Shown one piece after another: positions 16,461-25,517 of a DNA stretch of 64,000 nt (position 1 is its first letter; the number at the start of each line of letters is the position of its first letter). Source of the stretch: an uncultured Bacteroides sp. (GTDB lineage Bacteria; Bacteroidota; Bacteroidia; Bacteroidales; Bacteroidaceae). Both the position numbers and the translations under genes were made by a program. The notes under the pieces are model-generated. The model was not told the DNA's origin, searched no databases, and was given only the letters and a program-made list of their open reading frames with translations. The stretch spans positions 62,001 through 126,000 of the forward strand of contig NZ_CAJLKP010000003.1 of the NCBI RefSeq assembly GCF_905207245.1, given 5' to 3'.

Positions 16461-16480
16461 AATCTTAAAAGATTATTTCT

Positions 16481-17800
16481 TTAGAGACCGCTGAAATCTA
16501 CCCCTTCAAACACTAATGAAGGAACCAACCAGCTACGGTCTTTACGGGCATCATTTCCGATAGCTACCAGCGAATTCCACAGCGTGAGGAAGTTTCCGGT
16601 AACATTCATCTCATTGACAGGTTGTGTCAGTTTACCGTTTTCAATGAGGAAACCTTCGATACCATAAGAGAAATCACCGGTATTACTATTACTGTTACCA
16701 CCATTCAAGCCAGTTACAAGGATACCGTTACTTACATCAGCAATCAGCCCGTTAAGGTCTTTATCCCCAGGGGTCAGCACCAGGCGTGACGGACCACTGA
16801 TAGTGGGAGCTACCCCCATCTTCTTGGCATTATATGTATCGAAGAAGTAAGTCTTCAGCACACCATTTTCAAAAATCGGGCGACGTTCCGTAGCCACACC
16901 CTCACCGTCAAAGTAACGCGAACCATTGGCACCGATAACGTGCGGATCATCCATCAGCGTCAGCTTGTCGGAAGCAACCTTCTGATCCAGTTTATCTATC
17001 AGGAAAGAATTCTTTTGCTGCAAAGACGAACCGTAGAGAGCACTCAGCAGAGGACTCAACATACTTCCGGAACTCATCGGATCAACCACCATGGTGTATT
17101 TACCCGACTTCGCCTTCTTCTGTCCCAACTTACGCAAAACCCGTTCCAACGCCTTGCCACCAATATTCGTCTTCGGCAATGCATCATAGAACAGCGTGCT
17201 CTCATACCAGTAGTCTGACGGGCGGGCTTCCCCTTCACCTCTAACTGCCACACTGGCGCTTACCGAATACCACGTTGACTTGGACTCTCCTTCAAAACCA
17301 TTGCTCATCAAGCGGTAAGAAGCATTTTCACCATCACTATAAGAAGTCTCTACAGAGATGATGCGATCATTCTTACCCAATGCTTCCTCTGCAGCAGCAC
17401 GGGCACGAGCTACTTTATCATCCGGATTGATACCGAAGATTTTATCATCAAACATCTTCAAGTCGGGCTTGCCACCTTTATAATAACGGGCAGGGTCTGC
17501 CAGTACACGAAATTCATCTTCGGCCAGATAACGGGTAGACTCGATACCATTCTTAATGAAGCTTTCCAGCTCCTTTTTATTTAGACGGTTAGTAGAGTAA
17601 TTACCATAACGTCCATCAACATAGAGGTTTATTCCCAAACCACTTTCGGAAGCCTGCTGCAAACGATCCATCTTAGCATCACGCAATTCGAAAGAAGTAT
17701 TTGAATTGGCATACAATATCACTTTGGCTGCCTGGCAACCATTCTTCAGAGCGAAGTCCATCGCCCATTGAGCCAGTTTTTTATTATCGTCTGTAATCAT
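16481..17800 (-). CDS. tldE: TldE/PmbA-type partner of metalloprotease TldD
   Basis: 439 residues, no signal peptide. It has the PmbA fold signatures (ASESGLGINLYVDGRYGNYST, MVVDPMSSGSMLSPLLSALYG, GNSNSNTGDFSYGIEGFLIENG) but, as expected for TldE, no HExxxH. In the known enzyme TldD and TldE form a heterodimer that trims unfolded peptides. The start codon overlaps the tldD stop (17798-17802), so the two are translationally coupled. Confidence 0.88.
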   Translation of the reverse strand: MITDDNKKLAQWAMDFALKNGCQAAKVILYANSNTSFELRDAKMDRLQQASESGLGINLYVDGRYGNYSTNRLNKKELESFIKNGIESTRYLAEDEFRVLADPARYYKGGKPDLKMFDDKIFGINPDDKVARARAAAEEALGKNDRIISVETSYSDGENASYRLMSNGFEGESKSTWYSVSASVAVRGEGEARPSDYWYESTLFYDALPKTNIGGKALERVLRKLGQKKAKSGKYTMVVDPMSSGSMLSPLLSALYGSSLQQKNSFLIDKLDQKVASDKLTLMDDPHVIGANGSRYFDGEGVATERRPIFENGVLKTYFFDTYNAKKMGVAPTISGPSRLVLTPGDKDLNGLIADVSNGILVTGLNGGNSNSNTGDFSYGIEGFLIENGKLTQPVNEMNVTGNFLTLWNSLVAIGNDARKDRSWLVPSLVFEGVDFSGL

Positions 17801-19341
17801 CAGTTTTCTCCTCCTACCGTTAATTTACTTACTAAGGCCGACGGCATGCCGCAGGTTACAGGACAAGACTGTCCGTCCTTACCGCATGTCCACGTACCGT
17901 TATCTATCTGGTCATTGCTTGCTACCATAGTGATGTCTGCCAATGCCTTCGGTCCGTTGCCGATAATATTGATGTCTTTGATGGGTTGCGTCAGCTTGCC
18001 ATCTTCGATAAGATAACCGAACTTCACGAAGAAAGTAAAGTCACCTGCACCGATTTGTACCTGTCCGTTGGTGAACTGATAGGCATAGATACCATTCTTT
18101 ACAGTAGAGATAATATCTTCCTCTTTCATGTTTCCGGCTTCCATATAAGTGGCACGCATACGCGGAATAGGCACATTGCGGAAAGTATCGCGGCGACCGT
18201 TTCCAGTGGGAGCCACGCCATAATGTTTGGAACTGATGCGGTCGTGCAGATAACTGGTCAGCACGCCTTCTTTCACAATATACGTCTTCTGGCCTTCCAC
18301 ACCTTCATCATCGAAGTTCACAGAACCGCGGTTGAAAGGAATGGTACCGTCATCTACCACACTGATGTGTTCGTTGCATACCTTCTTATTCAGTTGGTCA
18401 GCAAAGATAGAAGTATTCTTGCGATTGAAGTCAGCTTCGAAGGCATGTCCTATGGCTTCGTGCAACAAGATGCCCGAACCACCGGCAGCCATCACCACAG
18501 GCAGTTCACCACCTTTAGGCTTAATGGCCTTGAACATGATTGCCGTATGGTCCACCACTTCACGAGCCAGCACTTCGATAATATCATCCGACAGAAATTC
18601 AAATCCTTTACGGTAAGAACGGGTGGCATAGTTATTTTCCATACGCCCATCTTCTTCCATCACGCAGAAAGCCATATAGGATACCATCGGGCGATAATCA
18701 TAATAAGTAACACCTTCGGAATTGCAGAACAATACATGGGTGGTGTTGTCACTCAAACCCGCCTGTACTTTACGCACGCGTTTATCCAATGAGAACACTT
18801 TGTCATTCAGTTTCTGTAAATAAGGCATCTTAGCTTTCAGATTCACTTCTTCCCAAGGAGTCACTACAGAGTAACGGTCTCTTTCAATCGTCTTCTCCTT
18901 GAATGCCACCGGTTTGCCGGCTTTACCCGAAGAGGCAATACGGGCAGCAGTACGTGCCGCACGCAGCATTTCTTCCAGAGTCACGCCTTCTACATAAGCA
19001 TAACCGCTCTGATCGCCTGCCAATACACGCACTCCCATACCAAAGTCAATATTCGAACTGCAATTATTTACCTTGCCGTCCATCAGACTAACGTTGTTAT
19101 TGAAAGAATGCTCAAAATAGAGGTCAGCATAGTCTCCACCTTTTTCGAGGGCAACGGTCAGCACTTTCTTCAAGTCAGCTTCCGTCACACCGAAATGGTT
19201 CATTGCCGCATCCACGGCAGACTTATTATCCGTTCCTCCTCCTAAAGCTCCCCGCACCGTATCCGGTAAGGCTAGCGACGGAGCAGCCAGCGAACCTAAT
19301 ACCGCCAGACTCCCCATCCGTAAGAAATTCCGTCTATCCAT
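17800..19341 (-). CDS. tldD: TldD-type metalloprotease with an N-terminal twin-arginine-like signal
   Basis: 513 residues. LLHEAIGHAFEADF holds the HExxxH zinc site and SKHYGVAPTGNGRRD and GDFTFFVKFGYLIEDGKL are conserved TldD blocks. Unlike E. coli TldD it begins MDRRNFLRMGSLAVLGSLAA, a sequence with the RRxFL pattern and hydrophobic stretch of a Tat signal, ending near PSLALP. This suggests export of the folded metalloenzyme, while its partner TldE shows no such signal. First gene of the operon; upstream is a long inverted repeat. Confidence 0.88.
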   Translation of the reverse strand: MDRRNFLRMGSLAVLGSLAAPSLALPDTVRGALGGGTDNKSAVDAAMNHFGVTEADLKKVLTVALEKGGDYADLYFEHSFNNNVSLMDGKVNNCSSNIDFGMGVRVLAGDQSGYAYVEGVTLEEMLRAARTAARIASSGKAGKPVAFKEKTIERDRYSVVTPWEEVNLKAKMPYLQKLNDKVFSLDKRVRKVQAGLSDNTTHVLFCNSEGVTYYDYRPMVSYMAFCVMEEDGRMENNYATRSYRKGFEFLSDDIIEVLAREVVDHTAIMFKAIKPKGGELPVVMAAGGSGILLHEAIGHAFEADFNRKNTSIFADQLNKKVCNEHISVVDDGTIPFNRGSVNFDDEGVEGQKTYIVKEGVLTSYLHDRISSKHYGVAPTGNGRRDTFRNVPIPRMRATYMEAGNMKEEDIISTVKNGIYAYQFTNGQVQIGAGDFTFFVKFGYLIEDGKLTQPIKDINIIGNGPKALADITMVASNDQIDNGTWTCGKDGQSCPVTCGMPSALVSKLTVGGEN

Positions 19342-19391
19342 CTTTTTATTCTTTAAGATTGCTAATATTTATCTATGTTATACTATTTCTA

Positions 19392-19486
19392 TTGACGAGG
19401 TAACTAGTTGACGAGGGGACAAGGTTCCTGCGGCATAGAAGCATTGCGCAGCCCCTTGTCCCCTCGTCAACTAGTTACCTTGTCAA
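19392..19486. repeat. Long inverted repeat, GACGAGGGGACAAGG type
   Basis: Arms 19392-19424 and 19454-19486 are complementary over 33 bases with one mismatch. The 29-nt loop contains CTGCGGCATAG and CATTGCGCAGCC. A second copy with nearly the same loop but diverged arms is at 29679-29776. It lies between the divergent ends of tldD (start) and cdaA (stop). Confidence 0.95.
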
Positions 19487-19547
19487 CTGAATTTCCTTCC
19501 TTTCCATACCATTAGACGCTTTTACTATCATTTTGTCACAGCCCATA

Positions 19548-20312
19548 CTAATTTTCTTTCGTCAACAGGCTTTCAAGTTCTTCCGCATTCAAGCGCAGGT
19601 GAAATTGCCCCTTGTAAGCCACGGAAATAGAGCCGGTTTCCTCAGAAACAATAATGGCCATTGCATCGGACTCCTGAGAGATACCCATTGCCGCGCGATG
19701 GCGCAGTCCCAATTCCTTCGGTATGTCCAGATTGTGCGACACCGGCAATATACATCCCGCAGCTTTAATGCGGCCTTTGCTGATAACCATTGCCCCATCA
19801 TGCAGAGGACTGTTCTTGAAGAAAATATTCTCTATCAGGCGCTGATTTATATCAGCATTGATAATCTCTCCCGTACGCACCACATCGTCCAACGGGAAGT
19901 TATGTTCTATAACAATCAAAGCCCCCACCTTCTGTTTGCCCATACTGATGCACGCCATAACCACCGGCATAATCTCATCATGTTGCATACTTTCTTTCTT
20001 ATTTCCGGTGAAGAACCTTATCAATGCGCTGGCATGCTGGTGCGAACCAAGCGTCAGCAGGAAACGCCGTATTTCATCCTGAAACAGAATAATCAGTGCA
20101 ACCACTCCTACGCTCACCAACTTGTCGAAGATGGAACCGAGCAACTTCATCTCCAAAACCTGAGATACCACCAACCATATCAATATGAATATCAGAATAC
20201 CCGTAAACACATTGATGGAACCGGAAGCCTTCATCAGCTTATACGTATAGTAAAGCAGGAATGCAACCAACAAAACATCGATAATATCTTTTACGCCAAT
20301 ATCAAAAAACAC
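19548..20312 (-). CDS. cdaA: Diadenylate cyclase
   Basis: 254 residues. Three N-terminal membrane segments (about residues 10-75) are followed by a DAC domain with both catalytic motifs: LHDGAMVISKG (DGA) and LRHRAAMGISQESDA (RHR). The enzyme makes cyclic di-AMP from two ATP at the inner membrane face. It lies directly downstream of folP, an order common in Bacteroidota, separated by about 25 bp of AT-rich repeat words (TTAATTAT). No YbbR-type partner gene is adjacent. Confidence 0.95.
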   Translation of the reverse strand: MFFDIGVKDIIDVLLVAFLLYYTYKLMKASGSINVFTGILIFILIWLVVSQVLEMKLLGSIFDKLVSVGVVALIILFQDEIRRFLLTLGSHQHASALIRFFTGNKKESMQHDEIMPVVMACISMGKQKVGALIVIEHNFPLDDVVRTGEIINADINQRLIENIFFKNSPLHDGAMVISKGRIKAAGCILPVSHNLDIPKELGLRHRAAMGISQESDAMAIIVSEETGSISVAYKGQFHLRLNAEELESLLTKEN

Positions 20313-20338
20313 GGTAGTTAGCTATTAATTATGAACTA

Positions 20339-21232
20339 TTAATTATTAATATGAACGAGGTGACTTCCACTTATCACTTTATCACTATATTCCCGCATCG
20401 CTTCCACAATCTTCACCGTTTCCACAGCTTCGCGCACATCGTGCACCCGGAGGATATCAGCTCCTTTCAGCAGGCAGATGGTATCGAGTACAGTTGTTCC
20501 GTTCAATGCATCCTGCGGAGTATTGCCCAGCAGACGGTATATCATGGATTTACGAGAAACGCCCACCAGCAAAGGTAACTCAAAAATACGAAATTCCTCC
20601 ATATGTGCCAGGAGTTCGTAGTTATGTTCCACCGTCTTGCCGAAACCGAAACCGGGGTCGAGGATAATATCCTTTACACCCAAATCGCGCAATTGTTGCA
20701 CCTTCTCTGCGAAATACAGAAAAACGTCTTTCAAAAGATTATCATAATGCGGATGTTGCTGCATACTTTGCGGAGTACCCTGCATGTGCATCATGATATA
20801 AGGCACATTCAATTCTGCCACTGTACGAAACATATCCGCATCCATCTCTCCGGCAGCAATATCATTGATGATTGCCACCCCATACTCCTCCACACACATC
20901 CGTGCCACATCCGCGCGGAAAGTATCGACAGAAATAACGGCTTCGGGATGTGTTTTACTCAGAATTTCCAATCCCATGCGCAGACGCACCATCTCTTCAC
21001 GGGGAGAAACGTTTTCCGCATTCGGGCGGGAAGAGTATGCACCGATATCTATGATTGTGCCACCTTCATCCAATATCTGTTGTGCCCGTCCGGCTATTTC
21101 AGCCTCGGTCTGCATGCGGGAACCGGCATAAAAAGAGTCGGGAGTGACATTCAATATCCCCATGACACGGGGAGTGGAAAGGTCGAGCAAAGAACCGTTG
21201 ATATTGATGTATTTAGAGGATGATATTTCCAT
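20339..21232 (-). CDS. folP: Dihydropteroate synthase
   Basis: 297 residues from ATG 21232; the frame extends to a TTG at 21262 that overlaps the promoter box. VMGILNVTPDSF, IIDIGAYSSRPN and DPGFGFGKTVEHNYELL are the DHPS signatures, with SVDTFRADVA and GVSRKSMIYRLL completing the pterin and phosphate sites. The enzyme joins p-aminobenzoate to the pterin in folate synthesis and is the sulfonamide target. Upstream gene of the folP-cdaA unit. Confidence 0.95.
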   Translation of the reverse strand: MEISSSKYININGSLLDLSTPRVMGILNVTPDSFYAGSRMQTEAEIAGRAQQILDEGGTIIDIGAYSSRPNAENVSPREEMVRLRMGLEILSKTHPEAVISVDTFRADVARMCVEEYGVAIINDIAAGEMDADMFRTVAELNVPYIMMHMQGTPQSMQQHPHYDNLLKDVFLYFAEKVQQLRDLGVKDIILDPGFGFGKTVEHNYELLAHMEEFRIFELPLLVGVSRKSMIYRLLGNTPQDALNGTTVLDTICLLKGADILRVHDVREAVETVKIVEAMREYSDKVISGSHLVHINN

Positions 21233-21259
21233 GGTTAGCCCTTTTTCGTTTATACTTTG

Positions 21260-21267
21260 CAAATGTA
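21260..21267 (-). promoter_or_regulatory. -7 promoter box of folP-cdaA
   Basis: The minus strand reads TACATTTG, 27 bp before the folP ATG. Confidence 0.45.
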
Positions 21268-21312
21268 ACCAAAAAAGATTATCATAAATGCATAAAATCT
21301 AAAAAAACAAAT

Positions 21313-21320
21313 TAACTTTG
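21313..21320 (+). promoter_or_regulatory. -7 promoter box of the first TPR kinase
   Basis: TAACTTTG, 37 bp before the ATG. The flanks (AAATTAACTTTGC) are the same before the second kinase at 23363, suggesting that the duplication included the promoter. Confidence 0.55.
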
Positions 21321-21357
21321 CTCAGGATTGACAACTAATCGAAAGAAGTAGTAAACT

Positions 21358-23316
21358 ATGAAGGTATGCAGGAGTGCCGGAGCGGCATTTTTTTTCCTAC
21401 TATTTTTCTGGTTGCTTACTCCCGGGCGAGTTTGCGGACAAGAAACAAACGAACAAGAAAAATATCACGTAGACAGTACGTTATTTGTCTACTACCAGCG
21501 TTGCAAGGCAGAAGTGACCTCTCCTTCCGTCATGCAAAAGTTGGATACCCTCTTCCAAATGGCAGCAGAGAAGGGAGATATACGAATGCAAGCTGTAGCC
21601 CTCTCCACTAAAATAGACCATTTCTATTTCAGTCCTGCTACCGATGGTCAGGAAGACAGCTTGATTTTCTACACCAATAAAGTCAAAGACTTCGCTCAGA
21701 GGACTAACCAACCTCAATATTACTATTTTGCGTGGGCAAACCGTCTCATTACTTACTACACCAAACAAAAGAAATTAAACTTAGCCCTCTACGAAGCTAA
21801 TAAGATGCAGCAGGAGGCCGAGGACCGGAAAGAAATTGATGGTATGCAAAATTGTTATCAGGCACTGGCCCGCATCTATCAGGCCAAAGAACTGTATAAA
21901 CAAGCTGCCACATATGGTCAGAAATTGATAGACCTCACACTAAAATACAATCTGAATCAGTACAACCTGACAAACAAATATCTTGAATTGAGTAACTGCT
22001 ATCTTCAAACTCATGAAATAGAAAAAGCATGGAAAGCTCTCGAAGAAGCTAAAAAGTACGTACTCAATGACGTTCAGCAAGGATATTTCCTGTGTGGCGC
22101 TCTCCGCTACTATGTGCAGACAAACGACATGACAAAAGCCCGGCAGTTATTGGAAGAGGCTATACAATATTACAATAATAATATTGAATTGCTCACTAAA
22201 CGCAAAAGCAATCTGCTGGAAGTTGCCACAGATTACTATATGAAGACTGGAGAGTATGACAAGGCTCTGGCTGCCCACCTTGAGATTCTTGAAATAAATG
22301 ATTTTGCCACTCCATCCTTATACCGCAAACTTGGCCTCATTTATGCTGCCCAAAAAGAGTATTCAAAAGCAATTGAGAATTTAGAGCACGCTTTTGCACT
22401 CAACGATTCGCTAAGTAGTGCCCAGGAAGATATATCGGTAGGAGAATTCGCCACTATTCTAGGAATGGAGCATCTCAATCAGGAAAACAAAGAGCTGATA
22501 CAGAAAAATCAGGAAATACTACTAGAAAACCGGCGACGTCTCATTATCCTCTTATGTATCATTATAGCAAGTTTTGCATTCATGTTCTTCCGCGAAGTCC
22601 GCTTAAACAAGACTCTGCGCCGCGCCAAGGATGCAGAGCAAAGCGCCAGCCGCATGAAAACGGAGTTTATCCAGAATATGAGTCACGAAATACGCACTCC
22701 GTTGAACTCTATTGTCGGCTTCTCGCAATTACTCGGCAGCATCTCCGAAGAAAATGAAGAGTCGAAAGAATATACCGACATCATAGAACAAGGCAGCAAC
22801 CATCTGCTACAACTGGTGGACAATGTACTCGAACTGGCGAACCTCGATAGTGGCACACCTATCCCCATCGACACTAAAGTAGAGATAAACGCATTGTGCC
22901 GTCAATGTGTGGAAGAGGCTAAAAATTCACTTAAACCTGATGTAGAACTGGTTTACCAACCGGAGCAGGAAGAGCTCCACCTGCACACCAATCCCGGACG
23001 TCTCACTCAGGTACTATCACACCTGCTTCACAATTCAGCCCGATTCACAGAAAAAGGCAGCATCACACTCAGTTGGCATATCCATCCGAAACAACGGTCA
23101 TTAATGATTTGTGTCACAGACACCGGAATCGGTATTCCTCAAGATAAACAAGATTTTGTATTCGAACGTTTTGCCAAAATAGATACATTCTCCACAGGAA
23201 CCGGGCTGGGGTTAGCACTTGGACGTCTCATTATGGAAAAGATGGGTGGCAGTCTGATACTCGACAGCAAATATACCGAAGGATGCCGCTTTGTAATAAC
23301 TTTACCTTTAAAATGA
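21358..23316 (+). CDS. TPR sensor histidine kinase, first of a tandem pair
   Basis: 652 residues: signal peptide (1-27), a long TPR-like helical region in the periplasm (about 60-370), one membrane segment (about 393-410), then HisKA with MSHEIRTPLNSIVGFSQLL (His near residue 442) and a HATPase with DTGIGIPQD and GTGLGLALGRLI. It has no receiver or DNA-binding domain and no response regulator gene is next to it. It should autophosphorylate in response to an unknown periplasmic cue and pass the phosphate to a regulator encoded elsewhere. It is clearly a paralogue of the next gene. Confidence 0.88.
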   Translation: MKVCRSAGAAFFFLLFFWLLTPGRVCGQETNEQEKYHVDSTLFVYYQRCKAEVTSPSVMQKLDTLFQMAAEKGDIRMQAVALSTKIDHFYFSPATDGQEDSLIFYTNKVKDFAQRTNQPQYYYFAWANRLITYYTKQKKLNLALYEANKMQQEAEDRKEIDGMQNCYQALARIYQAKELYKQAATYGQKLIDLTLKYNLNQYNLTNKYLELSNCYLQTHEIEKAWKALEEAKKYVLNDVQQGYFLCGALRYYVQTNDMTKARQLLEEAIQYYNNNIELLTKRKSNLLEVATDYYMKTGEYDKALAAHLEILEINDFATPSLYRKLGLIYAAQKEYSKAIENLEHAFALNDSLSSAQEDISVGEFATILGMEHLNQENKELIQKNQEILLENRRRLIILLCIIIASFAFMFFREVRLNKTLRRAKDAEQSASRMKTEFIQNMSHEIRTPLNSIVGFSQLLGSISEENEESKEYTDIIEQGSNHLLQLVDNVLELANLDSGTPIPIDTKVEINALCRQCVEEAKNSLKPDVELVYQPEQEELHLHTNPGRLTQVLSHLLHNSARFTEKGSITLSWHIHPKQRSLMICVTDTGIGIPQDKQDFVFERFAKIDTFSTGTGLGLALGRLIMEKMGGSLILDSKYTEGCRFVITLPLK

Positions 23317-23362
23317 TATAAATAAAATAGCACAAAGCCTTTTTATTTCAAAAAAGATAAAT

Positions 23363-23370
23363 TAACTTTG
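23363..23370 (+). promoter_or_regulatory. -7 promoter box of the second TPR kinase
   Basis: TAACTTTG, 25 bp before the ATG, in the same local sequence as the box at 21313. Confidence 0.55.
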
Positions 23371-23394
23371 CGGCAAGCGCATTAATAAATAATC

Positions 23395-25416
23395 ATGAAC
23401 GCAACAAGGATAGATTTATATCTCCTTACCGTTTTGCTCTGCCTCATTACATTATGCAACCTTCCAGCACAAGGACAGCAAAGAGACACGCAGAAAGAAT
23501 ACAATGTAGATAGCACATTATATGCTTATTATCTGCATTGCAAAGCTGAAATGAGTTCTCCTATTGTCATACAGATGTCAGACACTCTCTTTCAGATGGC
23601 AGTTCAGAGAAATGATCGACGCATGCAGGCTGTAGCATTATGCAATAAGCTGGACTTCTACTACTACCAAAGAACGCAAGGAGACAGCATTTTCCACTAC
23701 GTAGACGTAGTAAAGGACTTCGCCCGAAAAACCCAACAACCCAAATATTACTATTTCGTATGGAGCAAGCGGCTCATCAACTTCCATATCAAGCAATACC
23801 AATATAATATTGCCCTGTATGAAGCGAACAAGATGATGAAAGAAGCTGAACAGGAAAAGTATATGGACGGCATAGCCGGCGCCTACAATGTTCTCAGTAC
23901 AATTTACCAGTGCAAGAGATTATTCAACCTGGCTGTTGACAATAAAAAGAAAGAGATAGAAATTATTCTGAAATACAACCTAGACACATACAACCTAACC
24001 ACTTCCTATTCAGTATTGACCAATCTTTATTGTGAATTGGGAGAAACCGGGAAAGCCTATGAAAACCTGCAAAAAAGCGCTTCATGCCTTTATAGCAGTA
24101 CACAAGAGTTTTATCATTACGTCCGTGCCGCCCAGTATTATCTTGTCATTGAAGACTATTCCAAAGCTTGGGAATATATGGAGAAGGCAAAGAGCCTGTC
24201 CGATACTAAAAAAGAAGTAAGGAAAAATCTTCAGGAATATTATGAAGTCCTAAAGAGATATTATACGCAGACGAAACAATACGAAAAGGCACTGAAAACC
24301 CTAAACTATTCCCTCTCTACCTTTGGACAGAGTATGAAGGACAATATGGACGCAACGCTCAATTGCGCTTCAATATATTATAATATGGGTGACATGGCCA
24401 ATGCCGCCAAATATTTCATGGAATATTATTTTCTGAATGATTCAGCTCAGATACATAATGAAGACATCACATCGGGAGAATTTTCCGCTATGCTCGGCGT
24501 GGAAGGATTGAAGTTGGAAAAAAGCGAATTGCAACAGCAAATGCAGCAACGTGACCTGGTAAACAAACAACGCATTATCATTTTCCTGATAGTATTACTG
24601 AGCCTCGGTTTCATTATTTTCTACCGCGAGCATCTCCTTAACGGACGCTTGCGCTTATCCCAGAAGCAACTTAGCGAAAAGAACAGAGAACTGCTCCTTT
24701 CCCAAGAAGCATTGAAATACGCTAAAGAACAGGCAGAAGACGGCAGCCGCATGAAATCGGAATTCATTCAGAACATGAGTCACGAAATACGTACACCGCT
24801 CAATTCCATTGTAGGCTTCTCACAAATTCTCAGTAGTTACTTTAGTGGCAACGACGATACGAAAGAGTATGCCCATATCATTGAGCAGAACAGCACCAAC
24901 CTTCTGCAACTTGTCAATGACGTACTCGACCTTTCCTATCTGGATGGCGAACGGGAGATACCAGCACACACCATTGCAGATATCACAGGTGTCTGCCAAA
25001 CCTGCATAGACCAGATACGGTTCAAACTCAAACCGGATGTGCAACTGATATTCACTCCTGAACGGGAAAACTTCATCATGCAGACAAATCCCGACCGTAT
25101 CTCGCAGATATTAATGAATCTTCTGCAAAATGCAGCAAAGTTCACGCAGGAAGGCAGTGTCACCCTTACATACCATATCCGCGAAGAAGAGAAGATAATC
25201 CTGTTCAGTGTAGCCGACACGGGCATCGGCATCCCGACAGAGAAGCAGGAAGCCGTGTTTGAGCGTTTCACCAAACTGGATTCATTTGTTCCCGGCACAG
25301 GATTAGGTTTATCCATCAGCCGCATGATTGCCGAAAAGATGGGAGGCACTCTCCTTATAGACTCAACCTATACAACAGGTTGCCGCTTTATCCTAACTTT
25401 ACCTTTGAAAGAATAA
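23395..25416 (+). CDS. TPR sensor histidine kinase, second of a tandem pair
   Basis: 673 residues with the same layout as its neighbour: signal peptide, TPR-like region (YNVDSTLYAYYLHCKAE aligns with YHVDSTLFVYYQRCKAE in the first kinase), membrane segment near 395-412, a coiled linker slightly longer than in the first copy, HisKA with MSHEIRTPLNSIVGFSQIL (His near residue 463) and HATPase with DTGIGIPTEK and GTGLGLSISRMI. Catalytic half is better conserved between the two than the sensor half, which suggests that they sense different cues. No cognate regulator is present in the window. Confidence 0.88.
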   Translation: MNATRIDLYLLTVLLCLITLCNLPAQGQQRDTQKEYNVDSTLYAYYLHCKAEMSSPIVIQMSDTLFQMAVQRNDRRMQAVALCNKLDFYYYQRTQGDSIFHYVDVVKDFARKTQQPKYYYFVWSKRLINFHIKQYQYNIALYEANKMMKEAEQEKYMDGIAGAYNVLSTIYQCKRLFNLAVDNKKKEIEIILKYNLDTYNLTTSYSVLTNLYCELGETGKAYENLQKSASCLYSSTQEFYHYVRAAQYYLVIEDYSKAWEYMEKAKSLSDTKKEVRKNLQEYYEVLKRYYTQTKQYEKALKTLNYSLSTFGQSMKDNMDATLNCASIYYNMGDMANAAKYFMEYYFLNDSAQIHNEDITSGEFSAMLGVEGLKLEKSELQQQMQQRDLVNKQRIIIFLIVLLSLGFIIFYREHLLNGRLRLSQKQLSEKNRELLLSQEALKYAKEQAEDGSRMKSEFIQNMSHEIRTPLNSIVGFSQILSSYFSGNDDTKEYAHIIEQNSTNLLQLVNDVLDLSYLDGEREIPAHTIADITGVCQTCIDQIRFKLKPDVQLIFTPERENFIMQTNPDRISQILMNLLQNAAKFTQEGSVTLTYHIREEEKIILFSVADTGIGIPTEKQEAVFERFTKLDSFVPGTGLGLSISRMIAEKMGGTLLIDSTYTTGCRFILTLPLKE

Positions 25417-25459
25417 AAAACATTTTTGCCGTAAGCGTATCACCGTAACGGAGAATATC

Positions 25460-25467
25460 TATCTTTG
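25460..25467 (+). promoter_or_regulatory. -7 promoter box of murF
   Basis: TATCTTTG, 50 bp before the murF ATG. Confidence 0.55.
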
Positions 25468-25517
25468 CAACGTTTTAAAATAACAGAATATAACAACGTT
25501 TCAAAAAGGAGATAGTT

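Noticed and set aside
17986..18792. Open frame of 268 codons on the plus strand
   Set aside because: Antisense to tldD with its HExxxH site; composition is that of a shadow frame.
19533..20321. Open frame of 262 codons on the plus strand
   Set aside because: Antisense to cdaA; the real gene carries the DGA and RHR motifs.
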